From Palsa-465 sp963800475 (GTDB lineage Bacteria > Actinomycetota > Thermoleophilia > Solirubrobacterales > Solirubrobacteraceae): a stretch of DNA of 64,000 nt. The DNA lies in the NCBI GenBank assembly GCA_963800475.1, contig CAWDAZ010000002.1:310001-374000 (forward strand), read 5' to 3'. The translations under genes were made by a program, and so were the position numbers. Positions 56,604 to 64,000 of this stretch are shown one piece after another. Each line of letters starts with the position of its first letter. Position 1 is the stretch's first letter. The notes beneath the pieces are model-generated. The model saw only the letters and a list, made by a program, of their open reading frames with translations. It was not told the DNA's origin and made no database searches.

Positions 56604-58391
56604 GTGACGCAGGGCGAGGATCTCCTCGACACACGAGGGGACGCAGACGGGGATGACAGAGCGATCGACTCGCTGCGCGGGCTCGACGAGCGCCTCGGCG
56701 CTGCTCACGGCCTGACCGAGGTGCTCGACTCGCTCGCGGAGGCGATCACGATCCGCGACTCGGACCATCGGATCGTGTACGCGAACCGCGCCGCGGCCGA
56801 GAGCATGGGCTTCTCGTCGGGGGCGGAGCTGGTGCAGCAGCCGCCGCAGTCGATCTTCGACGACTACATCGTCCAGGACGAGCACGGCGCGCCGCTGACG
56901 ATGCAGGACATCCCCTCGGAACGGCTGCTCGCCGGCGAGGCCGCGGAGCCGCTGCTGATGCGCACGGTCCGGCGATCGACCGGGATCGTGAGATGGGCGC
57001 TGCTCAAGTCGGCTGCGATTCGCGACGAGCAGGGATCTCCGATTGCGGCCGTGACGATCATCGAGGACGTCACCGGCGAGAAGCTCGCCGAGCGGCGCGA
57101 CCGCTTCCTGGCGCGCGCCACCGAGACGCTGCTGTCGTCGCTCGACCACCAGGAGACGCTGCGCAACATCGCGTGGCTGGCGGTCCCGGAGATCGCCGAC
57201 TGGTGCGCCGTCGACCTGATCGACGAGGCGGGCGCCCGCCAGCACCTCGTGGTCGCGCATCGCGACCCCGAGAAGATCGCGCTGGCCGAGGAGCTGCGCC
57301 ACTACGAGCCGGAGGTACCCGATCAGGATCGGGGGCTCGGGCGCGTGCTGCGAACCGGAGTCGGCGAGCTGCACGCCGAGATCACGGACGAGATGCTCGT
57401 GGCCGGCGCCCACGACGAGGAGCACCTGAGACTGCTCAGAGCGGTCGGCTTCCGGTCGGCGCTGGTCGCGCCGTTGCGCGCGCGTGGCCGTACGCTGGGC
57501 GCGCTGACGCTCGTCACCGCCGAGTCGCTGCGCCGCTTCGACTCGAGCGACAAGGAGTTCGCCGAGAAGCTCGCGGACCGGGCCGCGGTCGCGGTCGACA
57601 ACGCGAGGCTCGCGACGTCCCGTCGTGAGATCGCCGAGACGTTGCAGCGCAGCCTGCTCCCGGATGCAGTCCCGGAGATCCCGGGCTGGGAGACCGCGAC
57701 CATGTACCGCCCTGCGAGCGCCTACGACGAGGTCGAGGTCGGCGGCGACTTCTACGATTTCTTCGAGCTCCCGGACGGATGGATCGTGCTGCTCGGAGAC
57801 GTGACCGGTCGGGGCGTCGCCGCCGCCGCGATGACGTCGCTCGTGCGTCACGGCGCGCGGTTCCTGGCCAAGCATGAGAGCAGCCCAAGCGGGATCCTCG
57901 CCAGCCTCGACGAGGCGCTCCGCGAGCAGCCGGGAGTGTCGCTGTGCAGCGTTGTGTGCGTGCGGTTGGAGCCCGGCGGGATCATCACCAGCTCGGCCGG
58001 TCATCCATCGCCCCTGATCGTGCGCGAGGACGGCCGGATCCGCGAGATCGGCGGCTCCGGGCCGATCCTCGGCGGCTGGGGCGGGAGCAGCTGGTCCGAT
58101 CGAGTCGTGGAGATCGGCGACAACGAGACGCTGCTGCTCTACACCGACGGGGTGACCGATACACGCGGGACCGACGAGCGGTTCGGCCGGGATCGGCTGC
58201 GGGCGTTCCTCGCCGAGCACGCCGGCTTCTCTCCGGCCGAGATGCTCGTATCGCTCGACCGCCAGCTCGAGCGCTTCCAGCACGTCGGTCACGCGGACGA
58301 CACCGGCGCCGTCGCATTGAGACCGCTACAGGCACCCACTGAGCCATCGGCTGAGCTCCGCCTCGCCGACGTCACCGCGGAGGCCGGATGA
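56604..58391 (+). CDS. PAS-GAF-SpoIIE protein phosphatase (RsbU-like)
   Basis: 595 residues, GTG start. PAS at about 45-155 (AITIRDSDHRIVYANRAAAE), GAF at about 165-330, PP2C-like SpoIIE phosphatase at 360-575 (VGGDFYDFFELPDGWIVLLG, DVTGRGVAAAAMTSLVRHGA, LLLYTDGVTDTRG with metal-binding Asp residues). Such enzymes sense a signal and dephosphorylate a STAS anti-anti-sigma factor. The next gene, overlapping by 4 bases, encodes exactly such a STAS domain fused to an anti-sigma-type kinase. Confidence 0.9.
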   Translation: MTQGEDLLDTRGDADGDDRAIDSLRGLDERLGAAHGLTEVLDSLAEAITIRDSDHRIVYANRAAAESMGFSSGAELVQQPPQSIFDDYIVQDEHGAPLTMQDIPSERLLAGEAAEPLLMRTVRRSTGIVRWALLKSAAIRDEQGSPIAAVTIIEDVTGEKLAERRDRFLARATETLLSSLDHQETLRNIAWLAVPEIADWCAVDLIDEAGARQHLVVAHRDPEKIALAEELRHYEPEVPDQDRGLGRVLRTGVGELHAEITDEMLVAGAHDEEHLRLLRAVGFRSALVAPLRARGRTLGALTLVTAESLRRFDSSDKEFAEKLADRAAVAVDNARLATSRREIAETLQRSLLPDAVPEIPGWETATMYRPASAYDEVEVGGDFYDFFELPDGWIVLLGDVTGRGVAAAAMTSLVRHGARFLAKHESSPSGILASLDEALREQPGVSLCSVVCVRLEPGGIITSSAGHPSPLIVREDGRIREIGGSGPILGGWGGSSWSDRVVEIGDNETLLLYTDGVTDTRGTDERFGRDRLRAFLAEHAGFSPAEMLVSLDRQLERFQHVGHADDTGAVALRPLQAPTEPSAELRLADVTAEAG

Positions 58392-59179
58392 GCGCCGCTG
58401 ACGGCTTCGCGCGCGGGTTCCGCGTCGAGGAGACCGAGTCCGATCGCAGCGTGACGATCAGCGTGTCGGGCGAGCTCGACAGCGGCACCTGCGACGCGCT
58501 GCTGGAGGCGTTCGAGCAGGCGATCGCGCGCGACGACCTCGAGGAGCTGGTGCTCGACCTCGGGGGCGTCTCGTTCATCGACTCGACGGGAATGCGCACG
58601 ATCATCGAGATCGAGCGCGACCTCGGCGAACGCGGCGCCCGGCTCGTCCTCGTGCCCCCGCCCGACGACGTCACCGCGCTGCTGCAGATCGCCGGAATCG
58701 CGGAGCGCATGAACTTCATAGAGGCGGGCGCCGGCGCGCTCGGCCCCGACTTCCTAGACCGGGTCGCGATCGAGCTCGAGCGCGAGCCGGCCGCCCCGAG
58801 CCGGGCTCGCGCGGAGGTGCGCGAGGCGCTCGCGCAGCACCTCGACGCCGCCGATCTGTCGACCGTCGTGCTGCTCACCTCGGAGCTCGTGACCAACGCC
58901 GTCGTGCACCCCACGCGGACCGTCGACGCGACGATCGGGCTCGAGATCTCGGTTCACGAGCAGGGCGTCCGCGTCGAGGTCGAGGACTCCGGCGAGGGGT
59001 TCAACCCGGTCGCCCCCAAACCCAGCCCGACGCAGCGCGGAGGGCGCGGCCTGTTCCTGGTCGACCGCTGCGCCGCGAGCTGGGGAGCCGGGCGCGACGA
59101 ACGTGAGCCGGGCGCCCGGTTCTGCGTGTGGTTCGAGTTCGCGAGCGGCGAACGCGAGGCCGCGGCCGCGCAGTCGTGA
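58388..59179 (+). CDS. STAS domain fused to RsbW-like HATPase domain
   Basis: 263 residues, ATGA overlap with the phosphatase gene. Residues 10-110 are a STAS anti-anti-sigma domain (SVSGELDSGTCDALLEAFEQ, LGGVSFIDSTGMRTI, with the phosphorylatable Ser/Thr in DSTG). Residues 130-255 are a HATPase_c_2 domain: LLTSELVTNAVVHP (N box), EVEDSGEGFN (G1 box) and RGGRGLFLVDRC (G2). It thus contains both the antagonist and the kinase of a partner-switching module, usually separate proteins. A sigma factor target is not in the window. Confidence 0.85.
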   Translation: MSAADGFARGFRVEETESDRSVTISVSGELDSGTCDALLEAFEQAIARDDLEELVLDLGGVSFIDSTGMRTIIEIERDLGERGARLVLVPPPDDVTALLQIAGIAERMNFIEAGAGALGPDFLDRVAIELEREPAAPSRARAEVREALAQHLDAADLSTVVLLTSELVTNAVVHPTRTVDATIGLEISVHEQGVRVEVEDSGEGFNPVAPKPSPTQRGGRGLFLVDRCAASWGAGRDEREPGARFCVWFEFASGEREAAAAQS

Positions 59180-59784
59180 GCGGCGCCGAGCTCGCATCGC
59201 TCGCGCTCGCCGACCCGCCCGAGCGCTGGCGCGGGCTCGGGTTCGAGGTCACCGACTCGAGCCTCACGCTCGGCGGCGTTGAGCTCGCGCTCGGCGCCCC
59301 GGGCGACGGGATCGTCGGGTGGTCGGTGCGGGGGGTCGAGACGGGTACGGACGTAGACGGGCTGCCGTGGGTGGATGTGCAGGCCGATGCCAAGCGCTCG
59401 CGCGCCCACCATCCCAACGGCGCTATCGGGATCGACCACGTGGTCGTCGCGACCCCCGACTTCGACCGCACCGCGGCGGCGCTCGGCGCGGCCGGCCTGG
59501 GGCTGCGGCGGGTGCGCGACGCGGGCGGGTTCCGGCAGGGGTTCCGCCGGCTCGGACCCGCGATCCTCGAGCTCGTCGAAGCGAAGGGCCAGCCCGTCGG
59601 CCAGCCAGCGCGATTCTGGGGGTTGGTCGTGATCGTCGAGGACCTCGAAGTGCTCTCCGATCGCCTCGGCGACCGCCTCGGCCGGGTCAAGGATGCGGTC
59701 CAGCCGGGGCGCCGGATCGCCACGCTCCGCGACACCGCGGAGCGGTCGGCGAAGGTCGCGTTCATGGATCCCGAGCGCCCCTGA
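59176..59784 (+). CDS. VOC/glyoxalase-like protein
   Basis: 202 residues from GTG 59176, overlapping the previous stop by 4 bases (GTGA). N-terminal half AELASLALADPPERWRGLGF and VELALGAPGDGIVGW is a degenerate repeat; the second half is a clear VOC domain starting GIDHVVVATPDFDRTAAALG. Probably binds or converts a small molecule; the substrate is unknown. Overlap implies co-expression with the stress-signalling pair. Confidence 0.72.
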   Translation: MSGAELASLALADPPERWRGLGFEVTDSSLTLGGVELALGAPGDGIVGWSVRGVETGTDVDGLPWVDVQADAKRSRAHHPNGAIGIDHVVVATPDFDRTAAALGAAGLGLRRVRDAGGFRQGFRRLGPAILELVEAKGQPVGQPARFWGLVVIVEDLEVLSDRLGDRLGRVKDAVQPGRRIATLRDTAERSAKVAFMDPERP

Positions 59785-59793
59785 CCCGAGCGC

Positions 59794-59799
59794 TACGCT
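59794..59799 (+). promoter_or_regulatory. -10-like box for lhr
   Basis: TACGCT ends 9 nt before ATG 59809; no ribosome binding site. Confidence 0.4.
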
Positions 59800-59808
59800 C
59801 GATCGACG

Positions 59809-62800
59809 ATGGCGCTCGAGCTGTTCAGTTCCCGTACGCGCGAATGGTTCGAGGGCGCGTTCGACCGGCCGACGGCGGCCCAGGAGCAGGCGTGGCCGGC
59901 GATCGCGTCCGGCGAGCACGTGTTGGTCTCCGCGCCGACCGGGTCGGGGAAGACGCTCGCGGCATTCCTGTGGGCGATCGACCAGCTGGCCGCCGAGCAG
60001 CGGGCTGAGCGCTCGCGCGAGGGGATCGGCCTCGTGTACGTCTCGCCGCTGAAGGCGCTCTCGTACGACATCGACCGCAACCTCCGGGTGCCGCTGCGCG
60101 GGATCGGCGCGGAGCTGAAGGTCGCAGTCCGAACCGGCGACACCCCGCCGCGCGAGCGGCAGGCGATGCTGCGCGAGGCGCCCGACATCCTGATCACGAC
60201 CCCCGAGTCGCTGTACCTGATGCTCACCTCGCGAGCCCGGGAGCTGTTCGCGGGAGCGCGGTGGTGCATCGTCGACGAGATCCACGCGGTCGCGGCGACC
60301 AAGCGCGGCGCGCACCTCGCCTTGAGCCTCGAGCGGCTGACCGAAGCGACCGGCAACCCCGACCTGCAGCGGATCGCGCTGTCCGCCACTCAGAAGCCGC
60401 TCGAGGAGATCGGCCGCTTCCTGGTCGGCCCGAGCCGCGAGTGCCGGATCGTCGACACCGGCGTCCGCAAGCGCCTCGACCTCGAGATCCGCGTTCCCGT
60501 CGAGTCGATGGTCGAGCCCGATGACTCCTCCGCCCGCGACCTCGATCCGCTCGCCGCCGGCGAGTCGACTCGACGCTCGATCTGGCCGGCGATGTACCCG
60601 GAGCTGCTCGAGCTGATCGAGGCCCACCGCTCGACGATCGTGTTCGTCAACAACCGCCGCGGCGCCGAGCGCCTCGCATTGCGGCTCAATGAGCTGGCTG
60701 AGCACGAGATCGCCCGCGCCCACCACGGCTCGCTCGCGCGCGAGGAGCGGCTGGTAGTCGAGGAGATGCTCAAGGCGGGCGAGTTGCCGTGCCTGGTCGC
60801 GACCTCGAGCCTCGAGCTCGGGATCGACATGGGCGCCGTCGACCTCGTGATCCAGGTCGAGTCGCCCAAGTCCGTGGCCCGTGGCCTGCAGCGGATCGGC
60901 CGTGCCGGACACACCGTCGAGGCGGTCAGCGAGGGCCGGATCTTCCCGAAGTTCCGCGCTGACCTGCTCGAGTGCGCGGTCGTCGCAAGCCGGATGCGGT
61001 CCGGAGATATTGAGACGACCGTGGTCCCGAAGAACCCGCTTGACGTGCTGTCCCAGCAGATCGTCGCGACCGCGGCGGCCGCACCCGATGACCGCCCCGT
61101 CCCCGTCGACGACCTCCACGCGCTCGTCACCCGCACCCACACCTACGCGACGCTCACCCGCACCCAGCTCGAGAACGTGCTCGACATGCTCGACGGCCGC
61201 TACCCGTCCTCGGAGTTCAAGGAGCTCCGGCCTCGGATCGTGTGGGACCGGATCGGCGGCACGATCAGAGCCCGCCCCGGCGCTCGCCAGCTCGCGATCA
61301 CGAGCGGCGGCACGATCCCCGACCGAGGGCTCTATCTGGTCACGCTTCCCGACGGCCGCCGCGTCGGCGAGCTCGACGAGGAGATGGTCTACGAGGCGCG
61401 CCCCGGGTACACGTTCCTGCTCGGCGCGAGCACGTGGCGGATCGAGGAGATCACCCGCGACCGCGTGATCGTCACTCCGGCCCCCGGGCTCCCCGGCGCA
61501 GTCCCGTTCTGGAAGGGCGACGGCGTCGGTCGCCCGAAGGAGCTCGGCGAGGCGATCGGAGCGTTCGCGCGGTGGGCGGTCGAGCAGGACCCCGCGACGC
61601 TCGAGCGCGACTATGACCTCGAGCGCCGCGCGGCCAAAAACCTCGTCGAGTTCCTGTCAGAGCAGCAGTCCGCCACGCGCGTGATCCCCTCCGACCGCGC
61701 GATCGTGATCGAGCGCTTCCGCGACGAGATCGGCGACTGGCGCCTGTGCGTGCTGTCGCCGTTCGGGGGCCGCGTGCACGCCGCCTGGGGGCTCGCGCTG
61801 AGCGCCCGGATCCGCGACGAGCTGGGACTCGAGTCCGACGCGATCTGGTCCGACGACGGGATCATCGTCCACCTCCCCGACGCCGAGGAGCTGGGTGGGC
61901 GGGATTTCATAGAGCTCGTGATGATCGAGCCCGACGAGGTCGAGGATCGCGTCGTCGAGGAGCTCGCCGGCTCGGCGCTGTTCGGCGCCCGGTTCCGCGA
62001 GAACGCCTCCCGCGCGCTGCTGATCCCGCGCGCGCGGCCCGGCAAGCGCACCCCACTCTGGCAGCAGCGGCTGAAGGCCCAGTCGCTGCTCGAGGTCGCG
62101 CGCAAGTACGACGACTTCCCGATCGTGCTCGAGACCTACCGCGAGTGCCTGCGCGACGTGCTCGACCTCCCCGGCCTCGAGGACCTCCTCCGCCGCCTCT
62201 GGCGGCGAGAGATCTCCGTCGTCGAGGTCGAGACCGGCACCGCGTCGCCGTTCGCCTCCTCGCTGCTGTTCGACTACGTCGCCACGTACATGTACGAGGG
62301 CGACACGCCCAACGCCGAGCGCCGGGCCGCGGCGCTGTCGCTCGACCGCGACCTGCTCCGCGAGCTGCTCGGCCAGGAGGAGCTCCGCGACCTGATCGAT
62401 CCCGACGCGCTCGCGCGCGTCGAGGAGGAGCTCCAGTTCCTGTCGGACATGCGCCGTGCCACCGGGCGCGACCAGCTCCACGACGTGCTGCGGTCGATTG
62501 GCGATTTGAGTGAAGAGGAGTGCCGCGCGCGCGTGGTCGAAGGTTTGGACTTCCGTCGCATGCTCTCGGAGCTGGAGGACGAGCGCCGGGCGGTCGAGGT
62601 TCGCGTCGCGGGAGAGCCCCGGTGGATCGACGCCGCCGACGCGGGGCTGTATCGCGACGCGCTCGGGGCCGCCCCGCCCGGCGGGCTGCCGGCCGTGTTC
62701 CTCGAGGACGTGGCGGATCCGCTGTCGCGGCTCGTGCGCCGCTACGCGTCGTCGCACGGGCCGTTCACGGTCGAGGACCTGCGGGCTCGGTACGGCGTCG

Positions 62801-64000
62801 ACACGACCGCTGTCCTGAACGAGCTCGAGCGCTCCGGAGTGCTGGTGCGCGGCGAGCTCCGGCCGGGCGGGAGCGAGCGCGAGTGGTGCGACCCGGAGGT
62901 GCTGCGGCGGCTGCGCCGCGCGTCGCTGGCGGTGCTCCGCAAGGAGGTCGAGCCGGTCGACCGGCGCGCGCTCGCGCGCTTCACGCCTGCCTGGCAGAAC
63001 GTCGACCGCCATCCCGCGACCGGCGCCGGGATCGACCGGCTGCGCGAGGCGCTGGTGCCGCTCCAGGCGCTCGCACTGCCGGCCGAGGTGTGGGAGCGCG
63101 ACGTGCTGCCGCGCCGGGTCGGTGCGTACTCGCCGACGTGGATGGATCAGCTGTGCGCGTCCGGTGAGGTCGTGTGGATCGGAGCCGGCGCGCTCGGTCG
63201 CAACTCCGGCCGCGTCGCCCTGTACTTCCGAGAGGATCTGCCGCTGCTCGGCGCGCCTGCGTTCAAAGGCTCGCCTCCCGAGCTGCCCGAGCACGACGCG
63301 GTCCGCCGTCGCCTCGAGGCCGGGGCCTGCTTCTTCACCGACCTGCTCGTCGACGTCGACCTGCCGCCCGATGCGCTCCAGGAAGCGCTGTGGGATCTCG
63401 CCTGGGCGGGCGAGGTCACCAACGATGCGTTCGCCCCGCTCCGGGCGCCGCGGCTGACGCTCGCACGAGCGCAGCGCGACCTCGTCCGCCGCACCGGGCG
63501 GTTCTCGGCGAGGAGTCGTCGCGGCGCGGCCTCGGGCGGGCGGGCCCAACTCCAGGGCCGCTGGTCGCTGACCGCACCGCTGCTGCGCGACGGCATCGAC
63601 CCGTCGGCGCGCCGCCGCGCGATCTGCGAGCTGCTGCTCGAGCGCCATGGAGTACTGACGCGCGAACAGGTCCTGGCCGAAGGTGTCCCCGGCGGCTTCT
63701 CGGCCCTGTATCCCGAGCTCATCAAGCTCGAGACGCTCGGGGTCGCGCGGCGCGGGTACTTCGTCGAGGGTCTCGGCGGTGCGCAGTTCGCGCTCGGTGG
63801 CGCGGTCGAGCGGCTGCGCTCGCAGCCCGAGCGCGACCAGGCGCCGGTGGTCCTGTCGGCCGTCGACCCGGCGCAGCCGTACGGCGCCGCGCTGCCCTGG
63901 CCGGAGCTCGAGCGGCGCCCGCAGCGGGTCGCCGGCGCATACGTCGTGCTGACCGGCGGCGAGCCGATCCTGTACCTCGAGCGGGGCGGCCGCGGGCTGC
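59809..64000 (+). CDS. lhr: Lhr-family large ATP-dependent helicase, 3' end cut by window
   Basis: Open from ATG 59809 to the window edge, 1397 codons so far; actinobacterial Lhr is about 1500 residues, so little is missing. Walker A APTGSGKT at 42-49, DEIH box at 156-159, LITTPESLYLML, FVNNRRGAERLA, LGIDMGAVDLVIQVESPKSV and QRIGRAGH define the Lhr subgroup of superfamily 2. The long C-terminal part (from about residue 450) is the Lhr core and tail with a beta-barrel module. Known Lhr moves 3'-5' on DNA and prefers RNA:DNA hybrids; it is induced by DNA damage in mycobacteria. Often next to an endonuclease VIII gene, which could lie just beyond the edge. Confidence 0.92.
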   Translation, partial: MALELFSSRTREWFEGAFDRPTAAQEQAWPAIASGEHVLVSAPTGSGKTLAAFLWAIDQLAAEQRAERSREGIGLVYVSPLKALSYDIDRNLRVPLRGIGAELKVAVRTGDTPPRERQAMLREAPDILITTPESLYLMLTSRARELFAGARWCIVDEIHAVAATKRGAHLALSLERLTEATGNPDLQRIALSATQKPLEEIGRFLVGPSRECRIVDTGVRKRLDLEIRVPVESMVEPDDSSARDLDPLAAGESTRRSIWPAMYPELLELIEAHRSTIVFVNNRRGAERLALRLNELAEHEIARAHHGSLAREERLVVEEMLKAGELPCLVATSSLELGIDMGAVDLVIQVESPKSVARGLQRIGRAGHTVEAVSEGRIFPKFRADLLECAVVASRMRSGDIETTVVPKNPLDVLSQQIVATAAAAPDDRPVPVDDLHALVTRTHTYATLTRTQLENVLDMLDGRYPSSEFKELRPRIVWDRIGGTIRARPGARQLAITSGGTIPDRGLYLVTLPDGRRVGELDEEMVYEARPGYTFLLGASTWRIEEITRDRVIVTPAPGLPGAVPFWKGDGVGRPKELGEAIGAFARWAVEQDPATLERDYDLERRAAKNLVEFLSEQQSATRVIPSDRAIVIERFRDEIGDWRLCVLSPFGGRVHAAWGLALSARIRDELGLESDAIWSDDGIIVHLPDAEELGGRDFIELVMIEPDEVEDRVVEELAGSALFGARFRENASRALLIPRARPGKRTPLWQQRLKAQSLLEVARKYDDFPIVLETYRECLRDVLDLPGLEDLLRRLWRREISVVEVETGTASPFASSLLFDYVATYMYEGDTPNAERRAAALSLDRDLLRELLGQEELRDLIDPDALARVEEELQFLSDMRRATGRDQLHDVLRSIGDLSEEECRARVVEGLDFRRMLSELEDERRAVEVRVAGEPRWIDAADAGLYRDALGAAPPGGLPAVFLEDVADPLSRLVRRYASSHGPFTVEDLRARYGVDTTAVLNELERSGVLVRGELRPGGSEREWCDPEVLRRLRRASLAVLRKEVEPVDRRALARFTPAWQNVDRHPATGAGIDRLREALVPLQALALPAEVWERDVLPRRVGAYSPTWMDQLCASGEVVWIGAGALGRNSGRVALYFREDLPLLGAPAFKGSPPELPEHDAVRRRLEAGACFFTDLLVDVDLPPDALQEALWDLAWAGEVTNDAFAPLRAPRLTLARAQRDLVRRTGRFSARSRRGAASGGRAQLQGRWSLTAPLLRDGIDPSARRRAICELLLERHGVLTREQVLAEGVPGGFSALYPELIKLETLGVARRGYFVEGLGGAQFALGGAVERLRSQPERDQAPVVLSAVDPAQPYGAALPWPELERRPQRVAGAYVVLTGGEPILYLERGGRGL

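Noticed and set aside
54359..56632. 757-codon minus-strand open frame across rmlD, rmlB and the uracil-DNA glycosylase
   Set aside because: It spans three well-recognised plus-strand genes and reads as low-complexity Arg/Ala sequence.
58954..61140. 728-codon minus-strand open frame over the STAS, VOC and lhr genes
   Set aside because: Shadow frame caused by high GC; the plus-strand genes have intact catalytic motifs.

Overview
The window is a dense, very GC-rich stretch of bacterial chromosome with about 60 genes, short gaps (none over 300 bases) and many GTG starts. Fused PafB-PafC, a long-form RmlA, Lhr, an F420/FMN split-barrel protein, LAL-type LuxR and SpoIIE/STAS/HATPase regulators point to a high-GC actinobacterium. 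Thermoleophilia/Solirubrobacterales is my best guess, an inference without rRNA. I see no insertion sequences, phage genes or CRISPR array.

Layout. 1-7.4 kb: an excisionase-type DNA-binding protein (cut by the edge), gpsA, a HAD phosphatase, an MrfA/Hrq1-like helicase, a DUF3352 lipoprotein and a SixA-like phosphatase. 7.5-16 kb: tRNA-Phe, a frameshifted DPASD-SCO1 fusion, a P450, a secreted lipase, a rhodanese-CBS protein with an in-frame TGA, two coupled helical proteins, a thiolase and a secreted hydrolase. 16-22 kb: a complete peptide ABC operon (binding protein, two permeases, two ATPases) with two strong stem-loops after the binding-protein gene. 22-30.4 kb: a copper/cytochrome-oxidase-assembly-like cluster (DPASD protein, two membrane proteins, YcnI, CopC-CopD-YtkA, a lipoprotein, a 46-residue membrane peptide, SCO1, a second DPASD protein, a lipoprotein). 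30.4-44 kb: LAL regulator, dipeptidase, TMEM175-type channel, G1 peptidase with a Gly/Tyr tail, GHMP kinase, PHP-glycosyltransferase fusion, a frameshifted GH31 glycosidase, a truncated YjbR gene, a Thr-rich lipoprotein, RmlA and a PPOX protein. 44-54 kb: PafBC, YhaM-like nuclease, SDR, MFS exporter, hydrolase, carotenoid oxygenase with divergent PadR, VOC and cupin proteins. 54-64 kb: rmlD-rmlB, type 5 uracil-DNA glycosylase, a SpoIIE/STAS-HATPase stress-signalling pair, a VOC protein and the large helicase Lhr, which runs off the end.

Points most worth attention. (1) The rhodanese TGA at 11783-11785 sits where a Cys would be expected and is followed, 19 nt on, by a perfect 7-bp hairpin matching the spacing and loop rule for bacterial SECIS elements: a candidate selenoprotein. 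(2) A secreted domain with an ADxDPASD start occurs three times: once fused to SCO1, once directly after SCO1, once beside the copper genes. This suggests an undescribed partner in copper or oxidase assembly. (3) About two dozen genes have a TANNNT-like box ending 6-11 nt before the start codon, most with no clear Shine-Dalgarno sequence, implying widespread leaderless transcription; two such genes diverge with overlapping coding starts. (4) Two genes each appear to lack a single G, so assembly error or gene decay must be weighed throughout.
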